Positions 9,370-18,640 are shown, counted from the first letter of the stretch. The stretch: DNA of 64,000 nt from Paracoccus jeotgali (GCF_002865605.1 NZ_CP025583.1:2336501-2400500), one strand, 5' to 3'. A program made the numbers and translations. Notes: generated by a model not told the origin, from the sequence alone.

Positions 9370-9753
9370 GTGACCGCCGCGCCGCAGGATCTGACCAGCG
9401 ACGAAATTCTGGCGCGTATTCTTGGCTCGCTCGACGATGACAAGGCCGAAGACGTCGTGACGATCGATCTGCGCGGACGCTCTGCCATGGCCGATCACAT
9501 GGTGATCGCGTCGGGCCGCAACGCGCGCCATGTCGCCACCATCGCGGAAAAGCTGACCCAGCGTCTCAAGGATGCCACCGGCCGCACGGCCCGGATCGAA
9601 GGCAAAGAGACCGGCGATTGGGTGCTGATCGACACCGCCGATGTCGTGGTCCATGTCTTCCGACCCGAGGTCCGCGACTTCTATCAGCTTGAAAAGATGT
9701 GGATGCAGGGCGATCAACTGCAATCCCTGCGCAGCCCCGCCAACCCGGCCTGA
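9370..9753 (+). CDS. rsfS: Ribosomal silencing factor RsfS
   Basis: RsfS (DUF143) binds ribosomal protein L14 and blocks subunit joining when nutrients are short. The fold is recognisable by DLRGRSAMADHMVIASG and WVLIDTADVVVHVF followed by FYQLEKMW. The GTG at 9370 gives 127 residues but has no ribosome binding site. The same frame stays open to a CTG at 9334, which has GGAGG about eight bases upstream and would add 12 residues, so translation may really start there. It sits just upstream of rlmH, a pairing common in bacteria. Confidence 0.93.
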   Translation: MTAAPQDLTSDEILARILGSLDDDKAEDVVTIDLRGRSAMADHMVIASGRNARHVATIAEKLTQRLKDATGRTARIEGKETGDWVLIDTADVVVHVFRPEVRDFYQLEKMWMQGDQLQSLRSPANPA

Positions 9754-9808
9754 GCATGGCCGCTTGGGCTGCGCCGACCGTGCTGGCGCAGCCGGGCGGC
9801 GTTGACGC

Positions 9809-10276
9809 ATGAAGATCACCCTGATCGCCGTCGGCCGGATGCGCGCCTCGCCCGAGCGCGCCTTGCTGGACGACTACCTCGACCGCTTCGCCAAGACCGG
9901 GCGCGGGCTGGGCCTGCCGCCCGTGCAACTGGTCGAAATCGACGACCGGCGCGGCGCAGGCATGGCAGGCGAGGCCGCGCTGATCGAGCGCGCTTTGCCC
10001 GCCGGTGCCTTTCTGATTGCCATGGATGAACGGGGCGAGCAGCCCTCTTCCCCCGAATTTGCCGCGCGGATCGCGGGCCTGCGCGATCAGGGCCGCGATC
10101 TGGCGCTGCTGATCGGCGGCGCCGATGGGCTGCTGCCCGCGCTGCGCGACCGCGCCGACTGGCAGATCAGCCTGGGCCGGATGGTCTGGCCGCATATGCT
10201 GGTCCGCGCCATGCTGGCCGAGCAGCTTTACCGCGCCGCCAGCATCCTCGCCGGCCAGCCTTATCATCGAGAGTGA
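9809..10276 (+). CDS. rlmH: 23S rRNA (pseudouridine-1915-N3)-methyltransferase RlmH
   Basis: A 155-residue SPOUT-fold methyltransferase that methylates pseudouridine 1915 in helix 69 of 23S rRNA. The knotted SAM-binding region is visible as LLIGGADGL and, near the C-terminus, SLGRMVWPHMLVRAML followed by the family ending with PYHRE. Length is exactly typical. It lies 55 bases after rsfS and both act on the large ribosomal subunit. Confidence 0.96.
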   Translation: MKITLIAVGRMRASPERALLDDYLDRFAKTGRGLGLPPVQLVEIDDRRGAGMAGEAALIERALPAGAFLIAMDERGEQPSSPEFAARIAGLRDQGRDLALLIGGADGLLPALRDRADWQISLGRMVWPHMLVRAMLAEQLYRAASILAGQPYHRE

Positions 10277-10357
10277 CGGCGGCGTGCCCTTGGTGTGGGG
10301 CCGGCACCCGTGGCCCTGCGCTTGCCGCGCTGTCATCACTCACCCGATGACCCGCAC

Positions 10358-11101
10358 CTAGGACGCGCTGTCCCCGCCCCCGGCCCGCACCATCTGCATC
10401 TCACAGCCGAACAGCGGCGTCGTCGCGCCAAAGCCGGGATCGCCGGGGCCGGCAAAGCTGATCGGGCTGTCATTCGATTCGGTGACGGTGCCGGTCCAGT
10501 CCTCGGACCGCTCGATCCCGCCATAGAACCGGCCATGCGCGCGGCTGACGAATTGCTGGCCGCTGGCGGCGATCAGCAACTCGCCCTCGCTCGAAAAGGT
10601 GCGCAGGTCGAAGCTGGTCAGTTCCAGCGTTTGCCCGTCGATCTCGACCGCCTCGCCGGTCAGGACATCGCGGCCGATATGGCGCAGCCGCTCGCCATCG
10701 CTCGACACCGTCCAGAAGTCGAAATCGTCGCGGCCCTCGCGCTGCAGCGTGCTGAACGAGGCGTGATCCGCCGCATCCGGCGCCAGCACATCGCGCAACC
10801 CGCTGCGCAGATCGGTCAGCTCCAGCCACCGCGTCTCGGCATCGATGTGCGAATGAAAGCTGGGGCCGTCGCTGTCGAAATGGGTGACGTGCTGGTCGCC
10901 CGCGGGGTCGGCCTCGCAGATGAAATGCTGCGAGACGGTGCAACTGCGGTTCTGCACCGTCAGGGTCAGACGGCAGCCCTCGGGCGGGGTGAACCCCGCC
11001 GCCCCCGCCACCCCCGGCAGCAGGACCGCCAGCAGCAGGCCGCGCTCGACAAGAGGCGCGGGCGAAAGGGGGGAGTCGGTGTCAGGGGATCGGATCGGCA
11101 T
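10358..11101 (-). CDS. Putative periplasmic protein of unknown function
   Basis: A 247-residue protein that I do not recognise. A hydrophobic stretch at about residues 17-35 (VERGLLLAVLLPGVAGAAG) looks like a signal peptide, giving an exported protein, though the n-region before it is unusually long. The mature part has four cysteines, including a pair around CTVSQHFIC, and is rich in beta-type sequence. The start is uncertain: no convincing ribosome binding site precedes the ATG. It is convergent with rlmH and lies downstream of uppP on the other side of a 65-base gap. Confidence 0.7.
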   Translation of the reverse strand: MPIRSPDTDSPLSPAPLVERGLLLAVLLPGVAGAAGFTPPEGCRLTLTVQNRSCTVSQHFICEADPAGDQHVTHFDSDGPSFHSHIDAETRWLELTDLRSGLRDVLAPDAADHASFSTLQREGRDDFDFWTVSSDGERLRHIGRDVLTGEAVEIDGQTLELTSFDLRTFSSEGELLIAASGQQFVSRAHGRFYGGIERSEDWTGTVTESNDSPISFAGPGDPGFGATTPLFGCEMQMVRAGGGDSAS

Positions 11102-11166
11102 GGGTCACCCGCTATCTGGTGGCTCAGTCTGACGCCATGGCGGGGCGGTGACAATGCCGGACAGCG

Positions 11167-11967
11167 TCAGCCGCCAAGCGCCATGGCCAGCAGCGCCGCC
11201 GCGCCGACCCCGATCCGCCACCAGGCGAACAGCGCATAGCCATGCCGCGAGACATAGCCGAGCAGCCATTTCACCACCACGATGGCGGCCAGAAAGGCGC
11301 AGACAAAGCCGATGACGATATTTCCGGTCGCCTGCGCGTCCAGAATCTCGCGGTTCTTCATCAGATCATAGGCGAATGCCCCGGCCATGGTCGGCATCGA
11401 CAGAAAGAACGAAAACTCGGCCGCCGCGCGCTTGCCTACCCCCAGCAGCATCGCGCCGACGATGGTCGCGCCCGAGCGGGAGACGCCGGGGATCATCGCC
11501 AGACACTGGATGAAGCCGATGGCGATGGCGGTTTTCAGCGGGATGCTCTCGGTCTCGGTGACGCGGACCGGGGGCGGGTTGCGGTCGACCAGCAGCAGGA
11601 TCACGCCGCCCACGATCAGCATGCTCGCGATCAGGACGGGGGTCTCGAACAGCACTGTCTTGATGATCGGATGGGCCAGCACGCCGACGACCACCGCCGG
11701 CAGGAAGGCCAGCAGCACCGCCCAGATGAAGCGACGCGCCTGCGGGTCATGCGGTGCGGCGCGAAAGATCCCCCACAGCCGCCCCGCATAGACGCCCAGG
11801 ATCGCGAGGATCGCGCCCAGCTGGATCAGCACCTCGAAGGCGCGGCCGGGGCTGTCGAAGCCCAGGAAATAGCCGGCCAGCAGGACGTGGCCGGTGGATG
11901 AGACGGGGATGAACTCGGTCAGGCCTTCCAGCAGGCCCAGCAGCGCAGCAACGATGGAGTTGGTCAT
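11167..11967 (-). CDS. uppP: Undecaprenyl-diphosphatase UppP (BacA)
   Basis: This integral membrane enzyme dephosphorylates undecaprenyl diphosphate to recycle the lipid carrier for peptidoglycan and other polymers; extra copies give bacitracin resistance. The 266-residue protein carries both signatures, [18 protein letters not shown] near residue 14 and [17 protein letters not shown] near residue 160, and about eight hydrophobic helices. I used the ATG before [10 protein letters not shown]; the longer frame overlaps the upstream gene. It starts one base after the stop of the NDUFA9-like gene, so the two form an operon. Confidence 0.97.
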   Translation of the reverse strand: MTNSIVAALLGLLEGLTEFIPVSSTGHVLLAGYFLGFDSPGRAFEVLIQLGAILAILGVYAGRLWGIFRAAPHDPQARRFIWAVLLAFLPAVVVGVLAHPIIKTVLFETPVLIASMLIVGGVILLLVDRNPPPVRVTETESIPLKTAIAIGFIQCLAMIPGVSRSGATIVGAMLLGVGKRAAAEFSFFLSMPTMAGAFAYDLMKNREILDAQATGNIVIGFVCAFLAAIVVVKWLLGYVSRHGYALFAWWRIGVGAAALLAMALGG

Positions 11968-11968
11968 T

Positions 11969-12955
11969 CTACCGCGGGCGCAGGTTCTTCGACGAGGCGG
12001 TGATCGCCGCATACTGCCCGCCGGGGCGGAAGCGCCACAGATAGTCGCCGATCACCGCGTCGGCGTCGATAGGCTTGATGCCCAGCTCGGCAAAGCCGCG
12101 CGCGCCCGGCGAGACCACGTTGTCGTGGCGCAGCAGCCGGACCTGATCGCGGGTCAGGATGCGGTTGGTCAGCAGCCCGCCGGTCAGCATCGCGCCGATA
12201 TCGAAAACCCCGCCGACCAGCCCGGCCAGCCAGAAGGGCAGGTTGATCACCAGACGGCGGCGATAGATCTCGCGCAGGACCTGGCCGACGATCTGCCGCA
12301 CGGTCAGGATGTCGGGGCCGCCCAGCTCATAGATGCCGGGCGCGGCCTCGCCCGTCGCGCCCATCTCGGCGGCGCGCGCGACATCGTCGACAAAGACCGG
12401 CTGCATCTTTGTGTTGCCGCCGGTGATGGCGACGACCGGACCCATGCTCGCCATGCGGCCAAAGCGGTCATAGATGCCGCCTTCGGGGCCGAACACGACC
12501 GAGGGGCGCAGGATCATCGCGGTGGGGAAATGCTTCAGCACCTCTTCCTCGCCCTGCGCCTTGGTGCGGGCATAGGTGCTGTTGGAATCGGAGTCCGCGC
12601 CCAGGGCCGAGATCTGCACCAGCCGCGGCACGCCCGTTTCCGCGGCGATGCGGGCGACGCGGCCCGCGCCTTCGCTCTGCACGGCCTCGAATCGGTTGCG
12701 GCCCTCATTGACCAGAATACCCACGCAGTTGATGACCGCATCGGCATCGGCCATGGCCGCGCGCACGGAAAGGTCGTCGCGAATGTTGCACGGCACCGGC
12801 TCGACCTGACCGACCGCGCCATAGGTGCGCACGAACAGCGCCTGGCTGGGGCGGCGGACGGCGACGCGGACGCGCCAGCCAAGCTGTGCCATGCGGCGCG
12901 CGATCTGGCGTCCGACGAACCCCGAGCCGCCATAAATCGTGACGATCTTCGACAT
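11969..12955 (-). CDS. NDUFA9-like NAD(P)-binding protein (atypical SDR)
   Basis: A 328-residue extended/atypical short-chain dehydrogenase fold protein. The nucleotide-binding motif is [14 protein letters not shown] at residues 9-22. It matches the family of the complex I accessory subunit NDUFA9, which occurs in alphaproteobacteria related to mitochondria, with the typical segments [14 protein letters not shown] and [14 protein letters not shown] catalytic Tyr-x3-Lys is not obvious at the usual place, as in NDUFA9. In Paracoccus, complex I carries such supernumerary subunits, so a structural role is plausible but inferred. The ATG at 12955 is preceded by AAGGAAAAGG. Confidence 0.88.
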   Translation of the reverse strand: MSKIVTIYGGSGFVGRQIARRMAQLGWRVRVAVRRPSQALFVRTYGAVGQVEPVPCNIRDDLSVRAAMADADAVINCVGILVNEGRNRFEAVQSEGAGRVARIAAETGVPRLVQISALGADSDSNSTYARTKAQGEEEVLKHFPTAMILRPSVVFGPEGGIYDRFGRMASMGPVVAITGGNTKMQPVFVDDVARAAEMGATGEAAPGIYELGGPDILTVRQIVGQVLREIYRRRLVINLPFWLAGLVGGVFDIGAMLTGGLLTNRILTRDQVRLLRHDNVVSPGARGFAELGIKPIDADAVIGDYLWRFRPGGQYAAITASSKNLRPR

Positions 12956-13091
12956 CAGCTGGCATCCTTTTCCTTGGGCTTGCCCCCGCTGATAGCGCGC
13001 CACGCAGGGCCGGGCAAGCGCGACCCCCTGACGCGGCGGCCCGCTTCGCCAAGTTTCCGCCGACAGCCGCGAGATTTTTTCGCAAAGCCCG

Positions 13092-13120
13092 TTGACACCC
13101 CCCGGCACCCAGTCTAATCA
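13092..13120 (+). promoter_or_regulatory. Sigma70 promoter of tRNA-Leu
   Basis: A perfect TTGACA is followed after 17 bases by TAATCA, and the mature tRNA starts 18 bases downstream. This is the best-matching promoter in the window. Confidence 0.8.
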
Positions 13121-13137
13121 CCCGCCTCACGACACCT

Positions 13138-13222
13138 GCCCAGGTGGCGGAATTGGTAGACGCGCACGGTTCAGGTCCGTGTGCCGCAAGGCGTGGAAGT
13201 TCGAGTCTTCTCCTGGGCACCA
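13138..13222 (+). tRNA. tRNA-Leu (anticodon CAG)
   Basis: A class II tRNA of 85 bases including an encoded CCA. The acceptor arms GCCCAGG and CCTGGGC pair. The anticodon stem CACGG/CCGTG encloses TTCAGGT, giving anticodon CAG at 13172-13174, which reads CTG, the preferred leucine codon of this genome. The long variable arm is typical of leucine tRNAs. A promoter lies directly upstream and an intrinsic terminator downstream. Confidence 0.97.
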
Positions 13223-13232
13223 TCGTTCTGAC

Positions 13233-13258
13233 AAGCCCCTGCCTCGGCGGGGGCTTTT
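13233..13258 (+). terminator. Intrinsic terminator after tRNA-Leu
   Basis: A GC-rich hairpin, AAGCCCC pairing with GGGGCTT around a short loop, is followed by TTTT. It ends the monocistronic tRNA-Leu transcript. Confidence 0.8.
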
Positions 13259-13340
13259 CCATTGGTGCGACGCGCAAAGCCGCGACGAATCGCCACGCGC
13301 CGCGCGGGGGCATCAATATCAGGGGATTGTGGGGCTGATC

Positions 13341-13417
<77 letters not shown>

Positions 13418-13426
13418 GTGCGCGCC

Positions 13427-13455
13427 TGATTAGCCGGTATCCGGGGCCGCCGCAA
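13427..13455 (-). promoter_or_regulatory. Candidate promoter of tRNA-Arg
   Basis: On the minus strand TTGCGG is followed after 17 bases by TAATCA, the same -10 hexamer as at tRNA-Leu. The tRNA begins nine bases further on. Confidence 0.5.
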
Positions 13456-13468
13456 TGGGAAGCTGGCG

Positions 13469-13496
13469 AAAAAGGCGGGCTGACCATTGCGCCCGC
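13469..13496 (-). terminator. Intrinsic terminator of the suf operon
   Basis: On the minus strand GCGGGC pairs with GCCCGC across a ten-base loop and is followed by TTTTT. It starts nine bases beyond the sufS stop. The short stem makes it moderately strong. Confidence 0.55.
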
Positions 13497-13504
13497 GTGC
13501 GCCC

Positions 13505-14716
13505 TCAGGCGAAGAGTTCGCGGCTGAATTGCAGCCCATCGACCAGCGCATCGACCTCGGCCAGGGTGTTGTACATCCCGAAGCTGGCGCGGGCGGTGGC
13601 GGTGACGCCCAGAAAATCCATCAGCGGCATGGCGCAATGACTTCCGGCGCGGACCGCGATGCCGCGCTTGTCGAGAATCGTTGCGATGTCATGGGCATGG
13701 GCGCCCTGCATGGTGAAGGAAAAGATCGCCCCCTTATCCGGCGCGTCGCCCTGAACCTGCAGCCAGTTCAGATCGCGCAGCCGGTCGCGGGCGTGGTCGC
13801 GCAAGGCGCGCTCGTGCGCGGCGATGTTCGCCATCCCCAGGCCCATCAGATATTCCAGCGCCACGCCCAGACCGATCTGGTTGACGATGCCGGGGGTCCC
13901 GGCCTCGAACCGCAGGGGCGGGTCGGCATAATCGACGGCGTCGCGGGTCACGGTGCGGATCATGTCGCCGCCGCCCATGAAGGGGCGCATCTCGGCCTGA
14001 CGCGCGCGGCTGATCCAGATCGCGCCCGACCCCGACGGCCCGTAAAGCTTGTGCCCGGTCACGCAGTAGAAATCGGCGCCGATCACCGCCAGATCGACGG
14101 GCATGTGAACCGCCGCCTGACTGCCATCGACCAGTAGCGGCACATCTGTCCCACGCGCCACGGCCGCCACATCGACCACGGTGCCGGTGACGTTCGACAT
14201 ATGGGTCAGCGCGATCAGCCGGGTGCGCGGGCCGACCGCATCCAGCACCTTTTGCGCGGGCAGGCTGCCATCGGCGTCCGGCTCGATCCATTTCAGCACC
14301 ACGCCCTGCCGCTCTCGCAGGAAGTGCCAGGGCACGATATTGGCGTGGTGTTCCAGCACCGACAGCACGATCTCGTCCCCCGCCTGCAGGCGCGGCGCAG
14401 CCCAGCCATAGCTCACCAGATTGATCGCCTCGGTCGCGCCCGAGGCGAAGACGATCTCATCCTCGTGCGGGGCGTTCAGGAAGCGCGCGATGATCCCGCG
14501 CACGGCCTCGTAACGCTCGGTCGAGAGGTTGGAGAGATAATGCAACCCCCGGTGAACATTGGCGTATTCGTCCTGATAGGCGCGGGTGATGGCGTCGATC
14601 ACGACCTGCGGTTTCTGCGCGCTCGCCCCGTTGTCCAGATAGACCAGAGGCCGGTTGTTCACCTGCCGCGACAGGATCGGAAAGTCGGCGCGAACGCGGT
14701 CGATGTCGAAGCTCAT
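13505..14716 (-). CDS. sufS: Cysteine desulfurase SufS
   Basis: This group II PLP cysteine desulfurase delivers persulfide sulfur for Fe-S cluster assembly on SufBCD. The 403-residue protein has the PLP lysine in VTGHKLYGPSG and the catalytic cysteine C361 in RAGSHCAMPLM. The N-terminal FPILSRQVNNRPLVYLDN is typical of SufS. It is the last gene of the suf run, three bases after a Yip1-family gene. A second, NifS-like desulfurase is encoded earlier in the same operon. No sufE or sufU gene is seen here. Confidence 0.96.
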   Translation of the reverse strand: MSFDIDRVRADFPILSRQVNNRPLVYLDNGASAQKPQVVIDAITRAYQDEYANVHRGLHYLSNLSTERYEAVRGIIARFLNAPHEDEIVFASGATEAINLVSYGWAAPRLQAGDEIVLSVLEHHANIVPWHFLRERQGVVLKWIEPDADGSLPAQKVLDAVGPRTRLIALTHMSNVTGTVVDVAAVARGTDVPLLVDGSQAAVHMPVDLAVIGADFYCVTGHKLYGPSGSGAIWISRARQAEMRPFMGGGDMIRTVTRDAVDYADPPLRFEAGTPGIVNQIGLGVALEYLMGLGMANIAAHERALRDHARDRLRDLNWLQVQGDAPDKGAIFSFTMQGAHAHDIATILDKRGIAVRAGSHCAMPLMDFLGVTATARASFGMYNTLAEVDALVDGLQFSRELFA

Positions 14717-14719
14717 GTC

Positions 14720-15313
14720 TCAGGTTCCAGCACTAGGATCGGGCAGCACGCCAAGCGCACCGGCCAGCACGCTGAGAAACATCAGCGTCATCAGCCCGGT
14801 CGCCAGCATGCCCAGAAAAACCAGGCCCGCACTGGAAAACCCGTGCAGCGCCTTGATCAGTTGAACGCTCATCCACATCACCGCTAGCACTGCGATCAGC
14901 CCCAAGACGCTGCCGCCAAGGGGGAACAGCAGCATGATCAGCAGTTGCACCACCTGCGCGACCAGCAGCACGGTTTCCAGCCACATCACCACCAGCAGCG
15001 AGGTGCCAAAGCTGCCGCGCCCGCCAAAGGCCCGGCCCACCGTCGCAATCAGCCATGCCGCCAGCGCGATGCCCACGAACTGCAGCGCGGCGCGGGGGAT
15101 GGGCGCGATCTCGGGCAGGTTCATGCCGCCATCGCCCAGGAAGGGGAAGGCGCGCATCACCAGCGTCGCCATGATCGACGACAGCGAGACCAGCACGACC
15201 AGCGCCATCCACCGGGCCGAGACCGGCAGGTTCAGCCCGTGCAACTGGCGCAGCGCCAGTTCCGGCTGGCGCAGGCTGTTGCGGAGAAGTTGAAGAAATC
15301 CGTCGAAATTCAT
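14720..15313 (-). CDS. Yip1-family membrane protein (first of two)
   Basis: A 197-residue protein with about five hydrophobic helices, similar in plan to bacterial Yip1-domain proteins. The soluble N-terminus (about 35 residues) precedes the helices. Its ATG overlaps the stop of the preceding Yip1-like gene as ATGA, so the two are probably translationally coupled. Both sit between sufD and sufS. Function is unknown; location suggests a link to Fe-S assembly or simply co-transcription. The two neighbours share layout but little visible sequence identity. Confidence 0.82.
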   Translation of the reverse strand: MNFDGFLQLLRNSLRQPELALRQLHGLNLPVSARWMALVVLVSLSSIMATLVMRAFPFLGDGGMNLPEIAPIPRAALQFVGIALAAWLIATVGRAFGGRGSFGTSLLVVMWLETVLLVAQVVQLLIMLLFPLGGSVLGLIAVLAVMWMSVQLIKALHGFSSAGLVFLGMLATGLMTLMFLSVLAGALGVLPDPSAGT

Positions 15314-15798
15314 GCGGCCCTCGACAGGGCGCGCAGTCCGGCGGCCCAGATGAACAGAAATCCCACGCCGGCGAGCAGCCGGGTGGCGAACAGGGCCGTG
15401 CCGGGGCCGATCAGCCCCTCGACCAGACCGGACAGCAGCATCGCGGGCGCAATCGCCAGCAGCGCCCAGAACAGCGCCAGACGCGAATCGGGGCCGCTCA
15501 GCCGCGATCCGGTCAGCCCGGCCACGGCGGCGACCAGCCAGGCCGCCGCATAGGCCAGCAGCGGCATCACGAAAATCACCGCCATGACCGCCCCCGCCAT
15601 GCGCCCGCCAAGCGGCACCGAAGGGTCGAGCGCGGCCGCGCGGGCATGGCCCGGCGCCTGCGCGATCAGGAAAATCAGCATCGCGCCCATCAGCAGGGCG
15701 ACCAGCGTGCCCTCGCCCAATGGCGACAGCTCGCGCACGACCTGTCCCGGCCTGCGCCAGCTGGCCAGGATTCGCGGCGCGATGCCGGGGCGGCTCAT
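15310..15798 (-). CDS. Yip1-family membrane protein (second of two)
   Basis: A 162-residue membrane protein with four to five hydrophobic helices, probably a Yip1-domain relative. I chose the ATG at 15798 because it overlaps the sufD stop as ATGA; an in-frame ATG at 15816 would add six residues and is possible. The short cytoplasmic N-terminus is rich in arginine. It is the gene after sufD and is coupled to the next Yip1-like gene by another ATGA overlap. No catalytic motif is visible. Confidence 0.78.
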   Translation of the reverse strand: MSRPGIAPRILASWRRPGQVVRELSPLGEGTLVALLMGAMLIFLIAQAPGHARAAALDPSVPLGGRMAGAVMAVIFVMPLLAYAAAWLVAAVAGLTGSRLSGPDSRLALFWALLAIAPAMLLSGLVEGLIGPGTALFATRLLAGVGFLFIWAAGLRALSRAA

Positions 15799-17111
15799 GC
15801 GTGCCGGGTCAGCCATGCGTCCAGACGTTCGCTGATCTGTTCGCGCAGGGTCTCATCCTCGATCTCGGCCAGGGCGTCGGCCAGGAAGGACAGCACCATC
15901 AGCACGATGGCCCGCGCGCGCGGCAACCCGCGCGAGCGCATGTAGAACAGCATCGTCTCGTCGATGGCACCGGTGGTCGAGCCGTGGCTGCACTTCACGT
16001 CATCGGCATAGATCTCAAGCTCGGGCTTGCCCAGAAACTGGCTGTTTTCGTCCAGCAGCAGCGCTTGGCTGATCTGATAGCCGTCGGTTTTCTGCGCGCC
16101 GGATTCGACAAGGATCTTGCCCTGAAACACGCCGCGAGCACCGTTCTTCAGCACCTTCTTGTAGACCTGACGCGATTCGCAGCGCTCGCCGGCATGGGTG
16201 ATGAACACCGTGTCGTCATGGTGGAAATCGCCGCGATTGGCGTCGCCCAGCACGGCGGCCGCGACATGGGCCACGGCGTCGTCGCCAAGGATGTCCAGCA
16301 CGGTTTCATAGCGCATCATGGTGCCGTTGACCGACAGCGCAAAGGATTTGAAATGCGCCTCGGTCGCGATGCGGGCGAAGATGCCGCCCCAGCTGTGCTT
16401 TTCATGCCCGGCGCGCTTGGCGCTGACATGGTGAAAGCGGGCCTGCGGGGCCAGATCGACCTCGATCATGTGGTTCGAGCGCGCGCCGCTCATCCCGGTT
16501 TCCAGCAGCGTCATTTCCGCGCCGGTCTCCAGACGGATGACATGGTGGAAATAGACATCGGCCGTGTCGTCGCGGCGGCGATAGATCAGATGGACCGGGC
16601 GCGTGGGCTTGCCGGTGACGCGGATCAGCACGCCTTCGCGCGCGGCCGCGGTGTTCAGCGCCGCCATCGGGCGGGGCACGCGCTTCTGGCTTTCCGCCTC
16701 GAGCGTGCCAAACAGGTCCGCGGCCCAGTGATCGGCCTGATCCTCGGCCGCGCGCAGGGTCGAGATTTCGATCCCCTCAAGGCTCAGATCGTCCGATTCG
16801 GCCGCGTCGAACACGCCATCGACAAAGACCAGCTTCAGCCGGTCGAGATCCTCGAACAGCGGGCGGTCGGGGCCGGGACCGGCGACGGGCAGCGGCGCGG
16901 GGCTTGCGGCGTTGAAGCTGGTCGGGTCGGTATAGCGCCAGTATTCGTCGCGCCGACCGGGCAGGCCCTGCTTGCGCAGGCGTTCCAGCGCGGCGGCCCG
17001 TGCCTTGGCGGTGAACCCACCCCGCGGCAGGTCGAGCGCGTCCAGACGCGCCTCTAGCAGCCGATCCGCGTTGGCGTCGCGCGGTCGGGTCAAAGCAGCC
17101 AGCGCCGTCAT
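15795..17111 (-). CDS. sufD: Fe-S cluster assembly protein SufD
   Basis: SufD forms the scaffold complex SufBC2D with SufB and SufC for de novo Fe-S cluster formation. The 438-residue protein has the SufBD beta-helix core and the C-terminal signature CSHGSTTGAIDETMLFYMRS, which includes the conserved histidine. The ATG shares one base with the sufC stop (TGATG), so a TTG one codon upstream is not needed. It lies between sufC and two Yip1-family genes. Confidence 0.96.
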   Translation of the reverse strand: MTALAALTRPRDANADRLLEARLDALDLPRGGFTAKARAAALERLRKQGLPGRRDEYWRYTDPTSFNAASPAPLPVAGPGPDRPLFEDLDRLKLVFVDGVFDAAESDDLSLEGIEISTLRAAEDQADHWAADLFGTLEAESQKRVPRPMAALNTAAAREGVLIRVTGKPTRPVHLIYRRRDDTADVYFHHVIRLETGAEMTLLETGMSGARSNHMIEVDLAPQARFHHVSAKRAGHEKHSWGGIFARIATEAHFKSFALSVNGTMMRYETVLDILGDDAVAHVAAAVLGDANRGDFHHDDTVFITHAGERCESRQVYKKVLKNGARGVFQGKILVESGAQKTDGYQISQALLLDENSQFLGKPELEIYADDVKCSHGSTTGAIDETMLFYMRSRGLPRARAIVLMVLSFLADALAEIEDETLREQISERLDAWLTRHA

Positions 17112-17866
17112 CAACTCACCTCCGCCAGAAGATCGGCATAGCCGTTCTGCTCGACCTCGAGCGCCAGTTCCGGCCCGCCCGATTTCACGATCCGCCCACC
17201 GGCCATGATATGCACGACGTCCGGTTTGATGTGGTCCAGCAGGCGTTGATAATGGGTGATGACCAGAAAGCTGCGCTCGGGGCTGCGCAAGGCGTTCACC
17301 CCGTCCGCAACCAGCCGCATCGCGTCCACATCAAGTCCCGAATCGGTTTCGTCCAGGATGCACATGCGCGGTTCGAGCATGGCCATCTGCAGGATTTCGT
17401 TACGTTTTTTCTCACCGCCCGAGAAGCCGACATTGACCGGCCGCTTCAGCATGTCGGCGTCGATGTTCAGCGCCTTGGCCTTTTCGCGGATCAGCTTGAG
17501 GAACTCTGCCGCCGACAATTCCTCCTCGCCGCGCGCCTTGCGCTGTGCGTTCAGCGCGGTGCGCAGAAAAGTCATGTTGCCGACGCCGGGGATCTCGACC
17601 GGGTATTGAAAGGCCAGAAACAGCCCGGCCGCCGCCCGCTGCTCGGGCTCGAGGCTGAGCAGATCGACGCCGTCCAGCGTCGCCGTGCCCTCGGTCACCT
17701 CGTAACCGCCGCGCCCCGACAGCACATAAGAGGTCGTCGACTTGCCCGAGCCGTTCGGGCCCATGATCGCGTGCACCTCTCCGGCCGGGATTTCCAGCGT
17801 CACCCCTTTCAGGATCTGCTTGTCCTGATCTTCCAGTTCTGCGTGCAGGTTTTCGATTTTCAGCAT
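17111..17866 (-). CDS. sufC: Fe-S cluster assembly ATPase SufC
   Basis: SufC is the soluble ABC-type ATPase that drives conformational change in SufBCD. The 251-residue protein has Walker A GPNGSGKST, ABC signature FSGGEKKRNEILQMAML and Walker B CILDETDSGLDVDA, all intact. The ATG before LKIENLHAEL fits the family; another ATG four codons upstream is possible. It lies after the methyltransferase-like gene and before sufD. Confidence 0.97.
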   Translation of the reverse strand: MLKIENLHAELEDQDKQILKGVTLEIPAGEVHAIMGPNGSGKSTTSYVLSGRGGYEVTEGTATLDGVDLLSLEPEQRAAAGLFLAFQYPVEIPGVGNMTFLRTALNAQRKARGEEELSAAEFLKLIREKAKALNIDADMLKRPVNVGFSGGEKKRNEILQMAMLEPRMCILDETDSGLDVDAMRLVADGVNALRSPERSFLVITHYQRLLDHIKPDVVHIMAGGRIVKSGGPELALEVEQNGYADLLAEVS

Positions 17867-17888
17867 GTTCGTTCCCATCTCGAAGTGT

Positions 17889-18512
17889 TCAGCGCGGATC
17901 GGCATAGCTGCCGGCCACCCGCGTCATCAGTTGCGGCGGTATTGTTCGTGGCGTCAGCTCGAACACCGCCATGCGCCCTGCCATCTTGGACAGGGGGCAG
18001 ATTTCCTCGACCCAGTGGTACTCGGGCCGAACCCCGTAATCATCGAACAGCAGCGTCACCGGCGCCGTGATCCGCGTAGCCGCGGCGACAAAGCAGGCCG
18101 TGCGGAAGCGTCCGTCGATCAGGATCAGGTCTGGGTGAGCGAACCCGTCCACATCCCAGATCTCGTGCGGATAGCGGTGATAGGTCTTGAACCCGCTGTG
18201 ATCGAGCGGCCGCCCCCAAGCCTGCGTGGCGCCGATATCCGCGTGATGGACATGGAAGCGGTCCGGCGAGAACTCATTCGCCAGCTCTTCCCTGATGTTG
18301 TTCGCCCAGTCCCGGTCGCTTTCCACCGAAAACACCCGCCCTGCCCCCAGCCGCAGCGCCTCGAAGGTCGAGCCGCCGCTGCCATATTCCAGCACCGTCA
18401 TCCCCTCGCGGATATGCGCGCGGAAGCAGGCGGCCTCGGCCTCTGGCAGGGTCAGGGTAAAGGCCGGCGGGTTCTCGGCCGGGACGGTCGGGGTCTCGTG
18501 AACGTCCATCAT
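17889..18512 (-). CDS. SAM-dependent methyltransferase-like protein inside the suf operon
   Basis: A 207-residue protein with a Rossmann methyltransferase core. Motif I is VLEYGSGGST at about residues 40-49, followed by an acidic residue ending strand two (VFSVESD). The segment DLILIDGRFR fits motif IV. The substrate is unknown. It lies between sufB and sufC, where Rhodobacterales often carry a non-suf gene. The ATG at 18512 lacks a clear ribosome binding site. The same frame stays open about 50 codons further upstream without ATG, GTG or TTG, so the N-terminus may be misjudged or the gene may depend on coupling to the tiny ORF that overlaps its start. Confidence 0.75.
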   Translation of the reverse strand: MMDVHETPTVPAENPPAFTLTLPEAEAACFRAHIREGMTVLEYGSGGSTFEALRLGAGRVFSVESDRDWANNIREELANEFSPDRFHVHHADIGATQAWGRPLDHSGFKTYHRYPHEIWDVDGFAHPDLILIDGRFRTACFVAAATRITAPVTLLFDDYGVRPEYHWVEEICPLSKMAGRMAVFELTPRTIPPQLMTRVAGSYADPR

Positions 18513-18640
18513 GGCGAAATCCGCGCCAAGCCAGTGCCGCCCGCTGCGGGCGAGGACGTCTGTCCCGCGCCCAAGGCGCGAGATCCCCCGGCCCGGAGGC
18601 AGGGGGATGTCACGTGAGACAAGATCGCGAGATCGGGCAA
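18509..18640 (-). CDS. Possible 43-residue ORF coupled to the methyltransferase gene
   Basis: A TTG start at 18640 has AGGAG exactly seven bases upstream. The frame encodes 43 residues (beginning LPDLAILSHVTSP) and its TGA overlaps the ATG of the methyltransferase-like gene. This layout is what a coupled leader ORF would show. The peptide itself resembles no family I know and is rich in Gly, Ala, Ser and Pro, so it may only be a translation-coupling device or chance. It fills the 149-base gap after sufB. Confidence 0.3.
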   Translation of the reverse strand: MPDLAILSHVTSPCLRAGGSRALGAGQTSSPAAGGTGLARISP

